Shown here one piece after another: positions 18,431 to 26,637 of a stretch of DNA of 64,000 bases (positions are counted from its first letter, which is position 1; each line of letters begins with the position of its first letter). The notes beneath the pieces were generated by a model. That model saw only the letters and a list, made by a program, of their open reading frames with translations. It searched no databases and was not told the DNA's origin. Both the position numbers and the translations under genes were made by a program. Origin of the DNA: Actinomadura rudentiformis. Its GTDB lineage: Bacteria > Actinomycetota > Actinomycetes > Streptosporangiales > Streptosporangiaceae. The stretch is from positions 1 to 64,000 of the forward strand of contig NZ_WBMT01000008.1 in NCBI RefSeq assembly GCF_008923185.1, given 5' to 3'.

Positions 18431-18647
18431 TGGGCACTGCGGCGGCATCGGCCGGCGCTTGCCGCGAGCCAAGGTTTCGGCAGATGCCTATGCCGAGCCC
18501 GCGGTCGTCGGGCAACGGCGACTCGGTGCGTTGACGGGCCCGCGGCGCGGACGGCATGCCGCGGCATGCCACGCGGCGCGCGTTGCACCGTTCGGTCAGC
18601 CGGGCCGGCGATCGAGATCTGCACCATGCCGCGACCCCCCTCGTCCG

Positions 18648-19020
18648 TGCGCCTTTGATCCGTTGCCGGTGGCCGTCGTGCGCCGCATCACTCAACTGGA
18701 GGAGGACGACGGCTCCGATCCGGAGTTCCGCCGGAAGGCGCAGGAGCTCTTTGCCGGGCTAAGCGGGGATATTAATGCTGTTCGGAGCGAGATCACCGCA
18801 GTCGATCTGGCAGCTGGGGCGAACGATCCCCGGCTGCTGGAGCCAAATCCAAAGCTCTCGGTCGTGGTCACGAAGCTGCCGGAGCCGCTGCTGCGGAAGC
18901 TTCTTGGGATCCTCCGGATCCAGATCCGCCACTGCCGGGTCCGCTACGCGGCGATCATCCAGGCCACGGTCAGGGCCGAGACAACCCAGCAGCTCGCGGC
19001 CATCCTGGCCGTGGGCAAAA
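18648..19020 (+). pseudogene. C-terminal tail of a serine recombinase
   Basis: The segment encodes VRRITQLEEDDGSD, a coiled-coil stretch, then LSVVVTKLPEPLLRKLLG and IRHCRVRYAAIIQATV ending TTQQLAAIL. This matches the distal coiled coil and end of large serine recombinases of actinobacterial integrative elements. No catalytic domain remains upstream. It points toward the 3' end of tRNA-Glu 80 bp away, the classic arrangement for an element integrated at a tRNA gene. Confidence 0.65.
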
Positions 19021-19052
19021 CAAAAAGCCGGTCCCCGCGAGGCGGGACCGGC
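19016..19052 (-). terminator. Rho-independent terminator of tRNA-Glu
   Basis: On the minus strand a perfect 9-bp stem GCCGGTCCC / GGGACCGGC with an 8-base loop is followed by TTTTTGTTTTG. It lies about 50 bases past the tRNA 3' end. Confidence 0.85.
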
Positions 19053-19099
19053 CGGAAAGGAGGCCCAGATGGGCTCAACTTTCGTTTCAGAGGAAGACG

Positions 19100-19172
19100 T
19101 ACCCCCTACCGGATTCGAACCGGCGCTACCGCCTTGAAAGGGCGGCGTCCTAGGCCGCTAGACGAAGGGGGC
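19100..19172 (-). tRNA. tRNA-Glu (anticodon TTC)
   Basis: A full cloverleaf is readable: acceptor GCCCCCT / AGGGGGT with discriminator A, D arm with TCTAGCGGCCTAGGA, anticodon stem CCGCC / GGCGG around loop CTTTCAA, and T arm GCCGGTTCGAATCCGGT. The 3' CCA is not encoded. A recombinase relic ends beside its 3' end, making it a likely former integration site. Confidence 0.95.
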
Positions 19173-19255
19173 CCTGGTGTGGCAGGCAGGCTGCCACTTG
19201 ACCATGCCCAGCATAGGGGACAACCAGGCTGGACGCATAAATGGTTATCGGGTTG

Positions 19256-20827
19256 TCAGGGGTTCGGAGAGCGTGGGGGTGTTGAGCTGGGCCATTGGGT
19301 CGGGAAGGTCGGGCTGTTTGGGGGAGTGGTTGGCGGTGTGGTGGACGGGGTCAGGGGGCGGTCTGGCTTGGGTTCCAGGTGGCGTTCTATCTGGGCGGAC
19401 GTCAGGCCTAGGCCGCCTAGGCGCAGGTCGTCCCAGCCTTGGAGGCGGTGCGTGGCGCGGCTGAAGTAGAGGACGGAGAGTTCGATGGGGGTGGGCTCTT
19501 CGTGTTCTAGGCCGCGGAGGCCGGCGCCGCCTGTGGAGCCTTGGATGAAGAGGCGCGTGTTACTGGGGAGGACTTTGGTGGTGCGTTGGTGAGCGTGGCC
19601 AGAGAGGGCTAGGGGAGTTAGGCCTGAGAAGCCCTCGGCCTGGGTGGGGTCGTGGATGACGGCTATGTCAGGGGTTGTGCCGGTGGCTCGGAGCTTCTGG
19701 GCTTGGGTGGTGCCGAGGGCCCGGAGCTGGTCGGCGCCTACGTTGTCGTCTCGGGTCGTCTTGTCCGGGGTGAAGCGGGGGTCGCCCACGCCGTAGATGC
19801 GGAGGCCCTCTACCTCTTGGAGCTTGTCATCCAGGACTACTGCGTTTCGCTGGGCGGCTACGGCGTTCTGGGTTGATTTGGAGTCGTGGTTGCCGCGTAC
19901 GAAGACGTAGGGGACTTTGAGGCTTGCTATGTCGGCGGCGAAGCGGTCTTCGGGCTTGCTGCCGTGGTCGGTCAGGTCGCCGCTGTCGATGATCAGGTTG
20001 ACCTGGAACTGGGTGCTCACCGAGCGGATGACGGACCAGGCGGCGGGGTTGAGGTGGATGTCGGAGACGTGGAGGACGCGGATGGTGGAGGGATCTGGTT
20101 CGTACGTGGGGAGGGTTGAGGTGGCCGCATAGAGGCGCGAGACGTTCCCTACCAGGCGGGCCAGTTGGGCGCGATAGGCGGAGAAGCGTTCGACGATGCT
20201 GCGGGCGTCGCCTACTACCTGGGGCGCGTTGGCCAGGAGGCCGGTGTAGCGGGGCTCAGCCAGGGCTTGGGGGTTGAACGTGGCCCAGGTGAGGAGCGTT
20301 AGGGCGACGAGGGTTGTGAGGGTGACGGCCAGGGACGCGAGGGCCTTGCGGAGGGAGCGGAAGACGATCAGGGATGCCAGGAAGGCGAAGGCCAGGGTGA
20401 GGGCTAGGGCGCGGAGCAGCATCACTACTACGCCGTGGCGGAGTTCTGTGCCTACTTGGTCAGTGAGTTGGTCTATTTCGTTGTTGGACTCGATCAGCTT
20501 GCGGGCTTCCTCCGGGCGGAGGTCTGTGACGCTGGCCTCCAGGGCGATTGGGCCCCAGTGAGTGTCGAGTTGAAGAGCCCCTAGGGGCGGAAACCGGATC
20601 GTGGTGCCGCCGGTCCAGGACGGTCGTAGGGCCAGGGAGACGTCGGTCGGGCCGACAGGGGTGACTACGTGGCCACCCAGGGTCAGGCCTAGAAGACCTC
20701 CAAGGAGGCCTACGGCGGTGACCAGGAGGATCTGGGTTGTGCGGCGGGCCTTGGGGCCGTTGAGCTTGGAGCCGATCTTGGCGGGGACCGCCAGCAGGCG
20801 GCGGAACGTGGCCCGGATGCGGGTCAC
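19256..20827 (-). CDS. Membrane-anchored calcineurin-like metallophosphoesterase
   Basis: About 523 residues. GTG at 20827 is chosen because GGAAGGAGG lies just upstream; longer in-frame reading is not conserved. Two or three hydrophobic segments occupy the N-terminal third (ILLVTAVGLLGGLLGLTLGG; MLLRALALTLAFAFLASLIV; LASLAVTLTTLVALTLLTWA). They are followed by the phosphoesterase core with VLHVSDIHLN, SGDLTDHG, VRGNHDS and a late SGHAHQR, the dimetal ligands of this superfamily. The C-terminal tail is Pro/Ser/Thr rich. It probably hydrolyses a phosphodiester at the outer membrane face. The divergent zincin gene starts only 31 bp away. Confidence 0.9.
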   Translation of the reverse strand: MTRIRATFRRLLAVPAKIGSKLNGPKARRTTQILLVTAVGLLGGLLGLTLGGHVVTPVGPTDVSLALRPSWTGGTTIRFPPLGALQLDTHWGPIALEASVTDLRPEEARKLIESNNEIDQLTDQVGTELRHGVVVMLLRALALTLAFAFLASLIVFRSLRKALASLAVTLTTLVALTLLTWATFNPQALAEPRYTGLLANAPQVVGDARSIVERFSAYRAQLARLVGNVSRLYAATSTLPTYEPDPSTIRVLHVSDIHLNPAAWSVIRSVSTQFQVNLIIDSGDLTDHGSKPEDRFAADIASLKVPYVFVRGNHDSKSTQNAVAAQRNAVVLDDKLQEVEGLRIYGVGDPRFTPDKTTRDDNVGADQLRALGTTQAQKLRATGTTPDIAVIHDPTQAEGFSGLTPLALSGHAHQRTTKVLPSNTRLFIQGSTGGAGLRGLEHEEPTPIELSVLYFSRATHRLQGWDDLRLGGLGLTSAQIERHLEPKPDRPLTPSTTPPTTPPNSPTFPTQWPSSTPPRSPNP

Positions 20828-20858
20828 GGTGCCTCCTTCCGTCGAGCAGAATGATTTC

Positions 20859-21200
20859 GTGATCGAAATGTCGCGTGAGCGCTTTGAGGACCTGGTCGGT
20901 GAGGCCCTCGACACCGTCCCGCCCGAGCTGGCCCGGCAGATGCGGAACATCGTCATCGTCGTTGAGGACGAGTCCCCCGAGCCCGGTCTGCTCGGTCTTT
21001 ACCAGGGCGTACCCCTGACCGAGCGCGGCGACTGGTACGGAGGTGTGCTGCCCGATCACATTTCGATCTACCGCCACGAGATCCTCGCAATCTGCGAGAC
21101 GGAGGCGGATGTGGTGGATGAGGTGAGGATCACAGTCGTCCATGAGATCGCCCACCATTTCGGGATCGACGACGACTGGCTTCACAAGCACGGTTACTGA
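20859..21200 (+). CDS. Small metallopeptidase (zincin, HExxH) family protein
   Basis: This 113-residue protein has the zinc-binding helix VVHEIAHHFGIDD, the signature of the minimal zincin family formerly called DUF1025. The N-terminal helix SRERFEDLVGEALDTVPPELA and the RGDWYGGVLPDHISIY strand segment are conserved in that family. GTG at 20859 is chosen because it fits the conserved N-terminus; the ribosome site is weak. Its substrate is unknown. Confidence 0.9.
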   Translation: MIEMSRERFEDLVGEALDTVPPELARQMRNIVIVVEDESPEPGLLGLYQGVPLTERGDWYGGVLPDHISIYRHEILAICETEADVVDEVRITVVHEIAHHFGIDDDWLHKHGY

Positions 21201-21308
21201 CTCAAGGGTTAGGTGTGCCTGCGGGGGCAAAGGGTTTCATCAATTGGGCACGGTAGGTTACATAACTGCCACGCAGCGTGAGTTAATAGGGGGACCACCC
21301 GGAGGCGG

Positions 21309-22769
21309 GTGGACGAACGGAGCGCGAGGCAGATGGGCCGGCATCGGCGTCCCCCGGAGTCACAGGCCACCTACCGCGAGGTCTTCGCGGTAGGTGAGTT
21401 CCGTGCCCTGTGGCTTGCCCAGGCTCTCTCGTACGTGGGGGACCAGCTGGCCCAGGTCGCCTTGGCGGTCCTGGTCTACCGGGCGACCGACTCGGCGATG
21501 CTCACGGCGCTGACGTACGCGCTGACCTACATACCGCCGATCGTGGGTGGGCCTGTGCTGTCCGGGCTGGCGGATCTCTTTCCGCGACGTAGCGTCATGG
21601 TGGTCTGTGACGTCCTGCGCATGGGGCTGATGGGTCTCATGGCCCTCCAGGCGATGCCGTTCTGGGGGTTGTGCGCGGCGGTCTTCCTGACCGTGCTGCT
21701 TGGTGCGCCGTTCACGGCGGCGCGTGCGGCGCTGTTGCCGGACGTACTGGACGGCGACAAGTACGTGGCGGGTACGGCGATCAACAACATCACGCACCAG
21801 GCGACGCAGATGTTCGGATTCCTGGCCGGTGGCGCGATCGTGGCCGTCGTCGGAACCTACGAGGCGCTGGCGATCAACTCGTTGACCTTCGGCGCGTCCG
21901 CGTTGGTGCTGGTGGCGGGGCTGCGGCGGCGTCCCGCGACCAAGGAACGGGAGCAGGACGCGCTGGGCCTCTGGCGCGGGACGCGGGATGGAGCCCGGCT
22001 GGTCTTCGGCGACCCGACGTTGCGCTCGCTGGTCTCGTTCGCCTGGCTGTGCGGCTTCTACGTGATTCCTGAGGGGTTGGCCGCGCCCTATGCGGCCACC
22101 TTCGGCGGCGGTGCGGTGACCGTGGGGCTGCTGATGTCGGCCATGCCGACCGGCATGGTGATCGGCGCGTTTCTGTTCAGCCGCTTCGTCCGGCCCACCA
22201 ACCGGATTCGCGTCATGGGCTGGATGTCGATGCTCGCCTGCGCGCCGCTCATCGGCGCCGCGACGCACCCGCCACTGTGGGCGGTGATGATCCTTTGGGC
22301 GATGTCGGGCGTCGGCAGTGCCTACCAGCTCGCGGCGAACGCGGCGTTCGTGGCCGCGGTGCCGCCCTCCGGTCGTGGCCAGGCGTTCGGCCTCGCGCAG
22401 TCCGGGATCCTCGCCGGGCAGGGCCTGGGCATCCTGATCGCCGGCGCGGCCGTGCAACTGCTCGGCGTCGAGGCCGTGGTCGCCCTGGCCGGCGTCATCG
22501 GCCTGTCGGCCGCCGCCATGCTGACCCTGATCTGGAACAAGGTGCGCGGCGGCGTGATCGCCAGCATGCACGACCGGCCCAACATGCGCGCCCCCGGGCC
22601 CGACTCCGAGCCCGAGGCTCTCGCCATCGCCGACGGCGCCTCGCCCGACCTCGTCGTCGCCCCCCGCGAGCCGACCGAGGAGCCGGGCCGGTCACACCTC
22701 AACGGCCATTCCCGGAACGGAACGAACGGCCACCCCACCGGCGTCCGCCCCCCGGCCCCCGCCCCCTGA
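21309..22769 (+). CDS. MFS transporter
   Basis: A 486-residue major facilitator with about twelve hydrophobic segments from FRALWLAQALSYVGDQ to AAAMLTLIWN, and a 60-residue hydrophilic, Pro-rich C-terminal tail. The loop after TM2 (GGPVLSGLADLFPRRSVMV) carries the family's motif A variant. It resembles the DHA3-type exporters often annotated as drug efflux; substrate unknown. GTG at 21309 has GGAGG at suitable distance; an ATG at 21333 is an alternative. Confidence 0.9.
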   Translation: MDERSARQMGRHRRPPESQATYREVFAVGEFRALWLAQALSYVGDQLAQVALAVLVYRATDSAMLTALTYALTYIPPIVGGPVLSGLADLFPRRSVMVVCDVLRMGLMGLMALQAMPFWGLCAAVFLTVLLGAPFTAARAALLPDVLDGDKYVAGTAINNITHQATQMFGFLAGGAIVAVVGTYEALAINSLTFGASALVLVAGLRRRPATKEREQDALGLWRGTRDGARLVFGDPTLRSLVSFAWLCGFYVIPEGLAAPYAATFGGGAVTVGLLMSAMPTGMVIGAFLFSRFVRPTNRIRVMGWMSMLACAPLIGAATHPPLWAVMILWAMSGVGSAYQLAANAAFVAAVPPSGRGQAFGLAQSGILAGQGLGILIAGAAVQLLGVEAVVALAGVIGLSAAAMLTLIWNKVRGGVIASMHDRPNMRAPGPDSEPEALAIADGASPDLVVAPREPTEEPGRSHLNGHSRNGTNGHPTGVRPPAPAP

Positions 22770-22888
22770 CCGCCGCTTACTCACTCCAACAACCGCCCAT
22801 GGCCGCGCCCACCGTTCCGGCTGGTCCCGCAGGCGGCACGGTCGACCGACGTTTGTCCGTTGGGGAGGCGTGTAAATCACCCACCTGC

Positions 22889-23509
22889 TCAGGACAGCAC
22901 GCGGTAGGTCACATGCGTGACCAAGCTCGCTGGGCGCGACTTCACCTGCTCCAGTTTCAATGGCGGAACGCCGTCGAACAGCCGCGTTCCGGCGCCGAGC
23001 GTGAGCGGCACGATGTGCAGCCGCAGTTCGTCGATCAGGCCGGCGGCGAGGTACTGGTTGATGGTGGTCGCACCGCCTTGGATCGCGACATCGCCGTCCC
23101 CGGCCGCATCGCGAGCCTGTGCCAGCGCAGACTCAATTCCGTCGGTGACGAAGTGGTACGTGGTGCCGCCCTCCATCGGCTGCGGGTCACGCGGGTAGTG
23201 GGTGAGCACGAAGACCGGGGCGTGATACGGCGGATTGTCGCCCCACCAGCCGTTCCACTGCCGATCCCACTCGCCACGCACTGGGCCGAACATGTTGCGG
23301 CCCATGATGAATGCCTTGGCGGCCGTCATCTGGTCGATCTCGGCCCGGTTCTCCTCGGGGGTTTCGACGAACCAAGCATGCAGGTTGTCGCCCCAGCCGT
23401 CGCCGCCGTCGTCGCCGAACGGGCGCTCCTCGGTCTGGTTGTGCCCGGCCGAGTACCCGTCGGCCGAGATCGTGATGTCGCAGGTCACCTTGCCCATACG
23501 TGTGGTCAT
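22889..23509 (-). CDS. RibD C-terminal / dihydrofolate reductase-like protein
   Basis: This 206-residue protein has the DHFR-like fold of the RibD_C family: VTCDITISADGYSAG, AKAFIMGRNMFGPVRGEW, VFVLTHYPRDP, and the NADPH-binding DVAIQGGATTINQYLAAGLIDEL. Orphan copies like this are NADPH-dependent reductases of unknown substrate and are frequent in actinomycetes. It is monocistronic. Confidence 0.92.
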   Translation of the reverse strand: MTTRMGKVTCDITISADGYSAGHNQTEERPFGDDGGDGWGDNLHAWFVETPEENRAEIDQMTAAKAFIMGRNMFGPVRGEWDRQWNGWWGDNPPYHAPVFVLTHYPRDPQPMEGGTTYHFVTDGIESALAQARDAAGDGDVAIQGGATTINQYLAAGLIDELRLHIVPLTLGAGTRLFDGVPPLKLEQVKSRPASLVTHVTYRVLS

Positions 23510-23744
23510 TGCTCTGTCCCTCGTGGCGCTCTGCCGTCGCCTTCGCGGTGAACTTGCCGTTAGCTATCAGCATGGGCCATAGACAGTATGACGTCTAATG
23601 CCGATTTGGCGTACATCACATTCAGATTTTTGATTTATCCTTTCACCTCCATCTCGGGTCCTGTTTGCGGTGGCTCGTCACGGGTCTGTGGCTCAAGCGG
23701 AACGAGAGCTGCACTGCTCCCAACCGTGGGCGAGCCACCACCTG

Positions 23745-24003
23745 TCCGCCTGGAGCCAGCCACCGGCGTCGTCGGCCGTGGAATCCGGCTGACGCCGGAA
23801 GGGTGACTGCTGGCCGGGCGGACCGCCGAAGATCCTCGGACAGTCGACGCGGCGGCCAACGAGCTCGCGGCACAGGTCGGCTCGCATCCACGGCGCCGCC
23901 ACACGCGTTCGTGCTGAGCACGATCGTGCCGAAGGTGGCTGCCGCCTTGGCCGACGCGTACCCGGGACTCCAGCTGAGCCTGATCGACCAGCACCCGGTC
24001 GTG
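23745..24003 (+). pseudogene. LysR-type regulator relic
   Basis: One frame gives IRLTPEG, a TGA stop, then LLAGRTAEDP and TVDAAANELAAQVG, the linker helix after a LysR helix-turn-helix. After a second stop and a frame change, STIVPKVAAALADAYPGLQ and LSLIDQHP follow, the first strand of a LysR effector domain. The DNA-binding domain and the rest of the effector domain are missing. Confidence 0.65.
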
Positions 24004-24007
24004 GCGC

Positions 24008-24130
24008 CCGAACGCCGAGGCCCACTCCGGCTTCACGGTCATCGACCCCGCTGGGAACTAGATCAGGATCATGGCCGCCAAGCCCGAGGACAAGAAGGCG
24101 GCCTCTGGCACGCGTGCCCCCACAGTGCGC
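24008..24130 (+). pseudogene. C-terminal relic of a VOC (glyoxalase/bleomycin-resistance) protein
   Basis: The frame reads GFTVIDPAGN, a TAG where Trp is usual, then IRIMAAKPEDKK. This is the last strand of a vicinal-oxygen-chelate protein. It abuts the LysR relic, so a deletion probably fused the two ruins. Confidence 0.55.
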
Positions 24131-24355
24131 GAGCGAGCCCGCGCGATGCACCAGTGGCGTACGAACATCACCGCGCACCGGCCTGCGGCGAAATCGACGG
24201 CGCACTCGTCTTCCGCCACGCCGACGACGAGGGATTCCGCCTCGTTCACATCGGCGTCGTTGAGTGCGGTCGCCTGCCAGAGCATGAGGGCGCTCTGTTG
24301 ACAACATTGCCCCGGCAACCGCAAGATCGGCTCATGCTGATCAACCGAAAGGGCA

Positions 24356-24763
24356 ATGCCGCGTAGGCGCCCCTCCGCCCTCAGGGCAACGCCTCACCGC
24401 CGGCGCCGTGAGAAGACCCCCGTCATCGACGGCGTACCGCTCAAGGTGGTCCACGAGATCGTTCGTTTGGAACGCACTCGCCTTTGGCCCGGGGCGGTCT
24501 CCTCCGCGTACAGGACATGGGTGTCCCTTGCCCACCAATCGCCTTGGCCCGCGTTCTCGCAGATCCCCTGCTGTCCTTGTTGCGGCCCGTTCGACGCGCG
24601 GGACACCCTCGAACAAGCCCTGCGCGCCATGTCACCGGCAGCCCGCCGTCACCTGCAAGCGAAGCTCGGCCCGGTGGACGATCTCGTCCGGTCCAGAGCC
24701 CTGAACGATCCCTTCGCCGCCCCGGACATGCCCTGGTGGCACCGCCTGCTATGGAGCCGATGA
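24356..24763 (+). CDS. Hypothetical protein with CxxC pair
   Basis: About 135 residues, soluble. It contains PCCPCCGPFDARDTLEQALRAM, a pair of closely spaced Cys doublets, then an Arg-rich helix AARRHLQAKLGPVDD. Small proteins with this Cys-then-FDARDTLEQAL layout recur in actinomycetes without a known role. It overlaps the next gene by four bases (ATGA), so the two are almost certainly one transcription and translation unit. The exact start is uncertain; the first ~20 residues are very basic and may be upstream of the real start. Confidence 0.7.
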   Translation: MPRRRPSALRATPHRRRREKTPVIDGVPLKVVHEIVRLERTRLWPGAVSSAYRTWVSLAHQSPWPAFSQIPCCPCCGPFDARDTLEQALRAMSPAARRHLQAKLGPVDDLVRSRALNDPFAAPDMPWWHRLLWSR

Positions 24764-25185
24764 GACCAGCGCCGGAGCCGATCTCGGGCGAGACACAGGT
24801 CCGTCGATGGACGACGCTCCCCGAGCGTTACGACCACCTCGACGTCGTGACAACGACCATCGACGCGGATGGCAGGATGATCGCCCTGCTCGCATCGCCG
24901 GAATACGGATTCGGCCTGGCCAGGCGACACCGGACGGCGAAGGCGCGCCTGCCGTTCGATGCGATCGTCGTCATCGTTGAAGAACGCGATCATCAGGAGA
25001 TCGAGCTCAGGAACCTCGACTACCGGTGGCCCAAGGTCGACACGTTCGGCGACGGCCTGATCGTTGTGAACAGCCGGTGCAAGCACCCGAGCAGGCCCAA
25101 AGACGTCACGCCCTGGGAAACCGCTTGGCTCGACGGCGCCATCGAGCGGTGGGGCGCGGCCGCTTCGTTGCGGCTGCGGCACTGA
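24760..25185 (+). CDS. Hypothetical protein
   Basis: A 141-residue soluble protein. The ATG at 24760 overlaps the upstream stop as ATGA; an in-frame ATG nine bases earlier also exists. It has strand-rich segments (YDHLDVVTTTIDADGRMIALL, FDAIVVIVEERD, VDTFGDGLIVVNSRC) that look like the first blades of a beta-propeller, but it ends at 25185, so it may be a short or truncated family member. Function unknown. Confidence 0.7.
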   Translation: MRPAPEPISGETQVRRWTTLPERYDHLDVVTTTIDADGRMIALLASPEYGFGLARRHRTAKARLPFDAIVVIVEERDHQEIELRNLDYRWPKVDTFGDGLIVVNSRCKHPSRPKDVTPWETAWLDGAIERWGAAASLRLRH

Positions 25186-25219
25186 CCGGCTGGGATGCCT
25201 AGGATGCCTGCTGTCTTTT

Positions 25220-25257
25220 ACGGGCCCTCGCTGCTCGATCAGGTGGCGTGGGCCCGT
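25220..25257. terminator. Hairpin between convergent genes
   Basis: ACGGGCCC and GGGCCCGT form a perfect 8-bp stem in the gap between the plus gene ending at 25185 and the minus gene ending at 25265. On the minus strand it is followed by AAAAG, on the plus strand by GGTTCGG; possibly bidirectional. Confidence 0.5.
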
Positions 25258-25264
25258 GGTTCGG

Positions 25265-25594
25265 TTACTTCGGGGTGCGGGTTTTGTTCATCGCGTTCTT
25301 GGTCTTCTGGGTGACGTCCTGGAAGACCTCCTGGACCTTGGGGTTTTCCTTGCCCTTCTGGACCAGGTCCTCGGCGATCGAGGAGGGGGCGCCCTCCTCG
25401 GGGATCAGGACCCAGGCGACCGCGTAGATCAGGATGCCCGCGCCGCCGAAGATGCTGAAGGCGGCCAGGCCAAGGCGGATGATGTTGGCGTCCACGCCCA
25501 GGTACCTGGCGGCGCCGGAGCAGACTCCGGCGATCATCCGGCCCTCACCGGTGCGGCGTAGCTGCTTCGAGTAGGTGCTCTTCTCCATGTCCAT
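25265..25594 (-). CDS. PspC-domain membrane protein
   Basis: About 109 residues starting at MDMEKSTYSKQ. The PspC domain is clear: LRRTGEGRMIAGVCSGAARYLGVD, then one long hydrophobic stretch AAFSIFGGAGILIYAVAWVLIPEE. A charged C-terminal tail (KGKENPKVQEVFQ, NAMNKTRTPK) follows. PspC proteins act in envelope stress sensing, partly by holding PspA-like proteins at the membrane. It stands apart from other psp genes here. Confidence 0.9.
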   Translation of the reverse strand: MDMEKSTYSKQLRRTGEGRMIAGVCSGAARYLGVDANIIRLGLAAFSIFGGAGILIYAVAWVLIPEEGAPSSIAEDLVQKGKENPKVQEVFQDVTQKTKNAMNKTRTPK

Positions 25595-25660
25595 GCTTCG
25601 ATGTTTCCCCACGACGGGGCTTTGCCACATCGGGATTCGCCCTGATTCGACCCTGAGGTC

Positions 25661-25697
25661 GCCCCTGCCCACCCGCAGGGTGCGGCAGGGCAGGGGC
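25661..25697 (-). terminator. Terminator of the secreted protein gene
   Basis: GCCCCTGCCC / GGGCAGGGGC, a perfect 10-bp stem with an inner smaller hairpin, sits directly after the stop codon at 25706. No T run follows. Confidence 0.6.
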
Positions 25698-25705
25698 AAG
25701 GGTCG

Positions 25706-26413
25706 TTAGCGGACGACCACGCCGTCGTTCTTGGAGAAGGACTTGTACCAGGTGGCGTTGCCCGCGTACCCGGCGATCCACCAGCCGCTGGTCTTGGCAC
25801 TGAAGCGCTTGGCGAACTTGCCGTTCTTGGCGGTGGTCACCACCGCGTAGCGCACCCACTTCTGGGTGCCCTTCTTCTTGAAGTAGATCGTGACCTTCTG
25901 GCCCTTGAACGGAACGTACATGCCATAGGAGTTGAGGCCCCGCAGTTGCCCGGTCACGCTGATCGCCTTGCCGCGGCGTACGGGAGAGGGGGCGGCGTTG
26001 AAACCGGCGAAGTACGTGGCACGCCGGACCTGGAAGGACGCACCCTTCGTGGTCTGGTCGTACTCGGCGTCAGTGGCGACGACCTGGACCTTCCACGTGC
26101 CCGCCGCGAAGTAGTGGGAGAGGGCGTCGGAAGCGCGCCAGATCCCGGAGCCCTTCGCGGTCTCCTTGAGGTCGAACCAGAGGGCTCCGCCGTTGCCCCG
26201 CGTCGGCTCGGCCGAGGCGTACATCGAAGCGGCGTTGGTGGCGCGCACCTCGAGCGAGATCTTCTGCTCGCTCTTCGCGGTCTGGACGGCGAGCCCCGGC
26301 TTGACGGTGATCTTGCCGATGACCGCGGCGTCCGCGTGGGCGGACGTCGGGGCGACAAGGACGAGGCTCGCGGCCGTGGCCGGGGCGAGGGCAGCGATCA
26401 AGAGACGCTTCAC
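25706..26413 (-). CDS. Secreted beta-rich protein
   Basis: A 235-residue protein. GTG at 26413 (VKRLLIAALAPATAASLVLV) gives a normal Sec signal cleaved near AHADA, with GGAG nine bases upstream. The mature part looks like two immunoglobulin-type beta domains: SEQKISLEVRATNAAS and a second with GKAISVTGQLRGLN, GQKVTIYFKKKGTQKW and GKFAKRFSAKTSGWW. The second resembles bacterial Ig-like modules with YxGN endings (GYAGNATWY). Probably a cell-surface or secreted protein of unknown partner. Confidence 0.85.
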   Translation of the reverse strand: MKRLLIAALAPATAASLVLVAPTSAHADAAVIGKITVKPGLAVQTAKSEQKISLEVRATNAASMYASAEPTRGNGGALWFDLKETAKGSGIWRASDALSHYFAAGTWKVQVVATDAEYDQTTKGASFQVRRATYFAGFNAAPSPVRRGKAISVTGQLRGLNSYGMYVPFKGQKVTIYFKKKGTQKWVRYAVVTTAKNGKFAKRFSAKTSGWWIAGYAGNATWYKSFSKNDGVVVR

Positions 26414-26637
26414 TGAGGCTCCATGAGAGGTTGGAACGAAGATCGACAAAGAAGAGACGCGGCTCTGTGCCGATGAGTTGCCAGGTCGGACGCACAAAGA
26501 TCTTTTATAAGCGGGGCACTCGGCGGCTCACCCTGAAGCGTTCCTTAAGTATCCTCCGTAGGAGTATTGATTGGACGCCCGGCGCGGGCCTGGGCAGACT
26601 CGTTGTCGCAGGTCACGCGAATCGATGAGGGAGCGGC

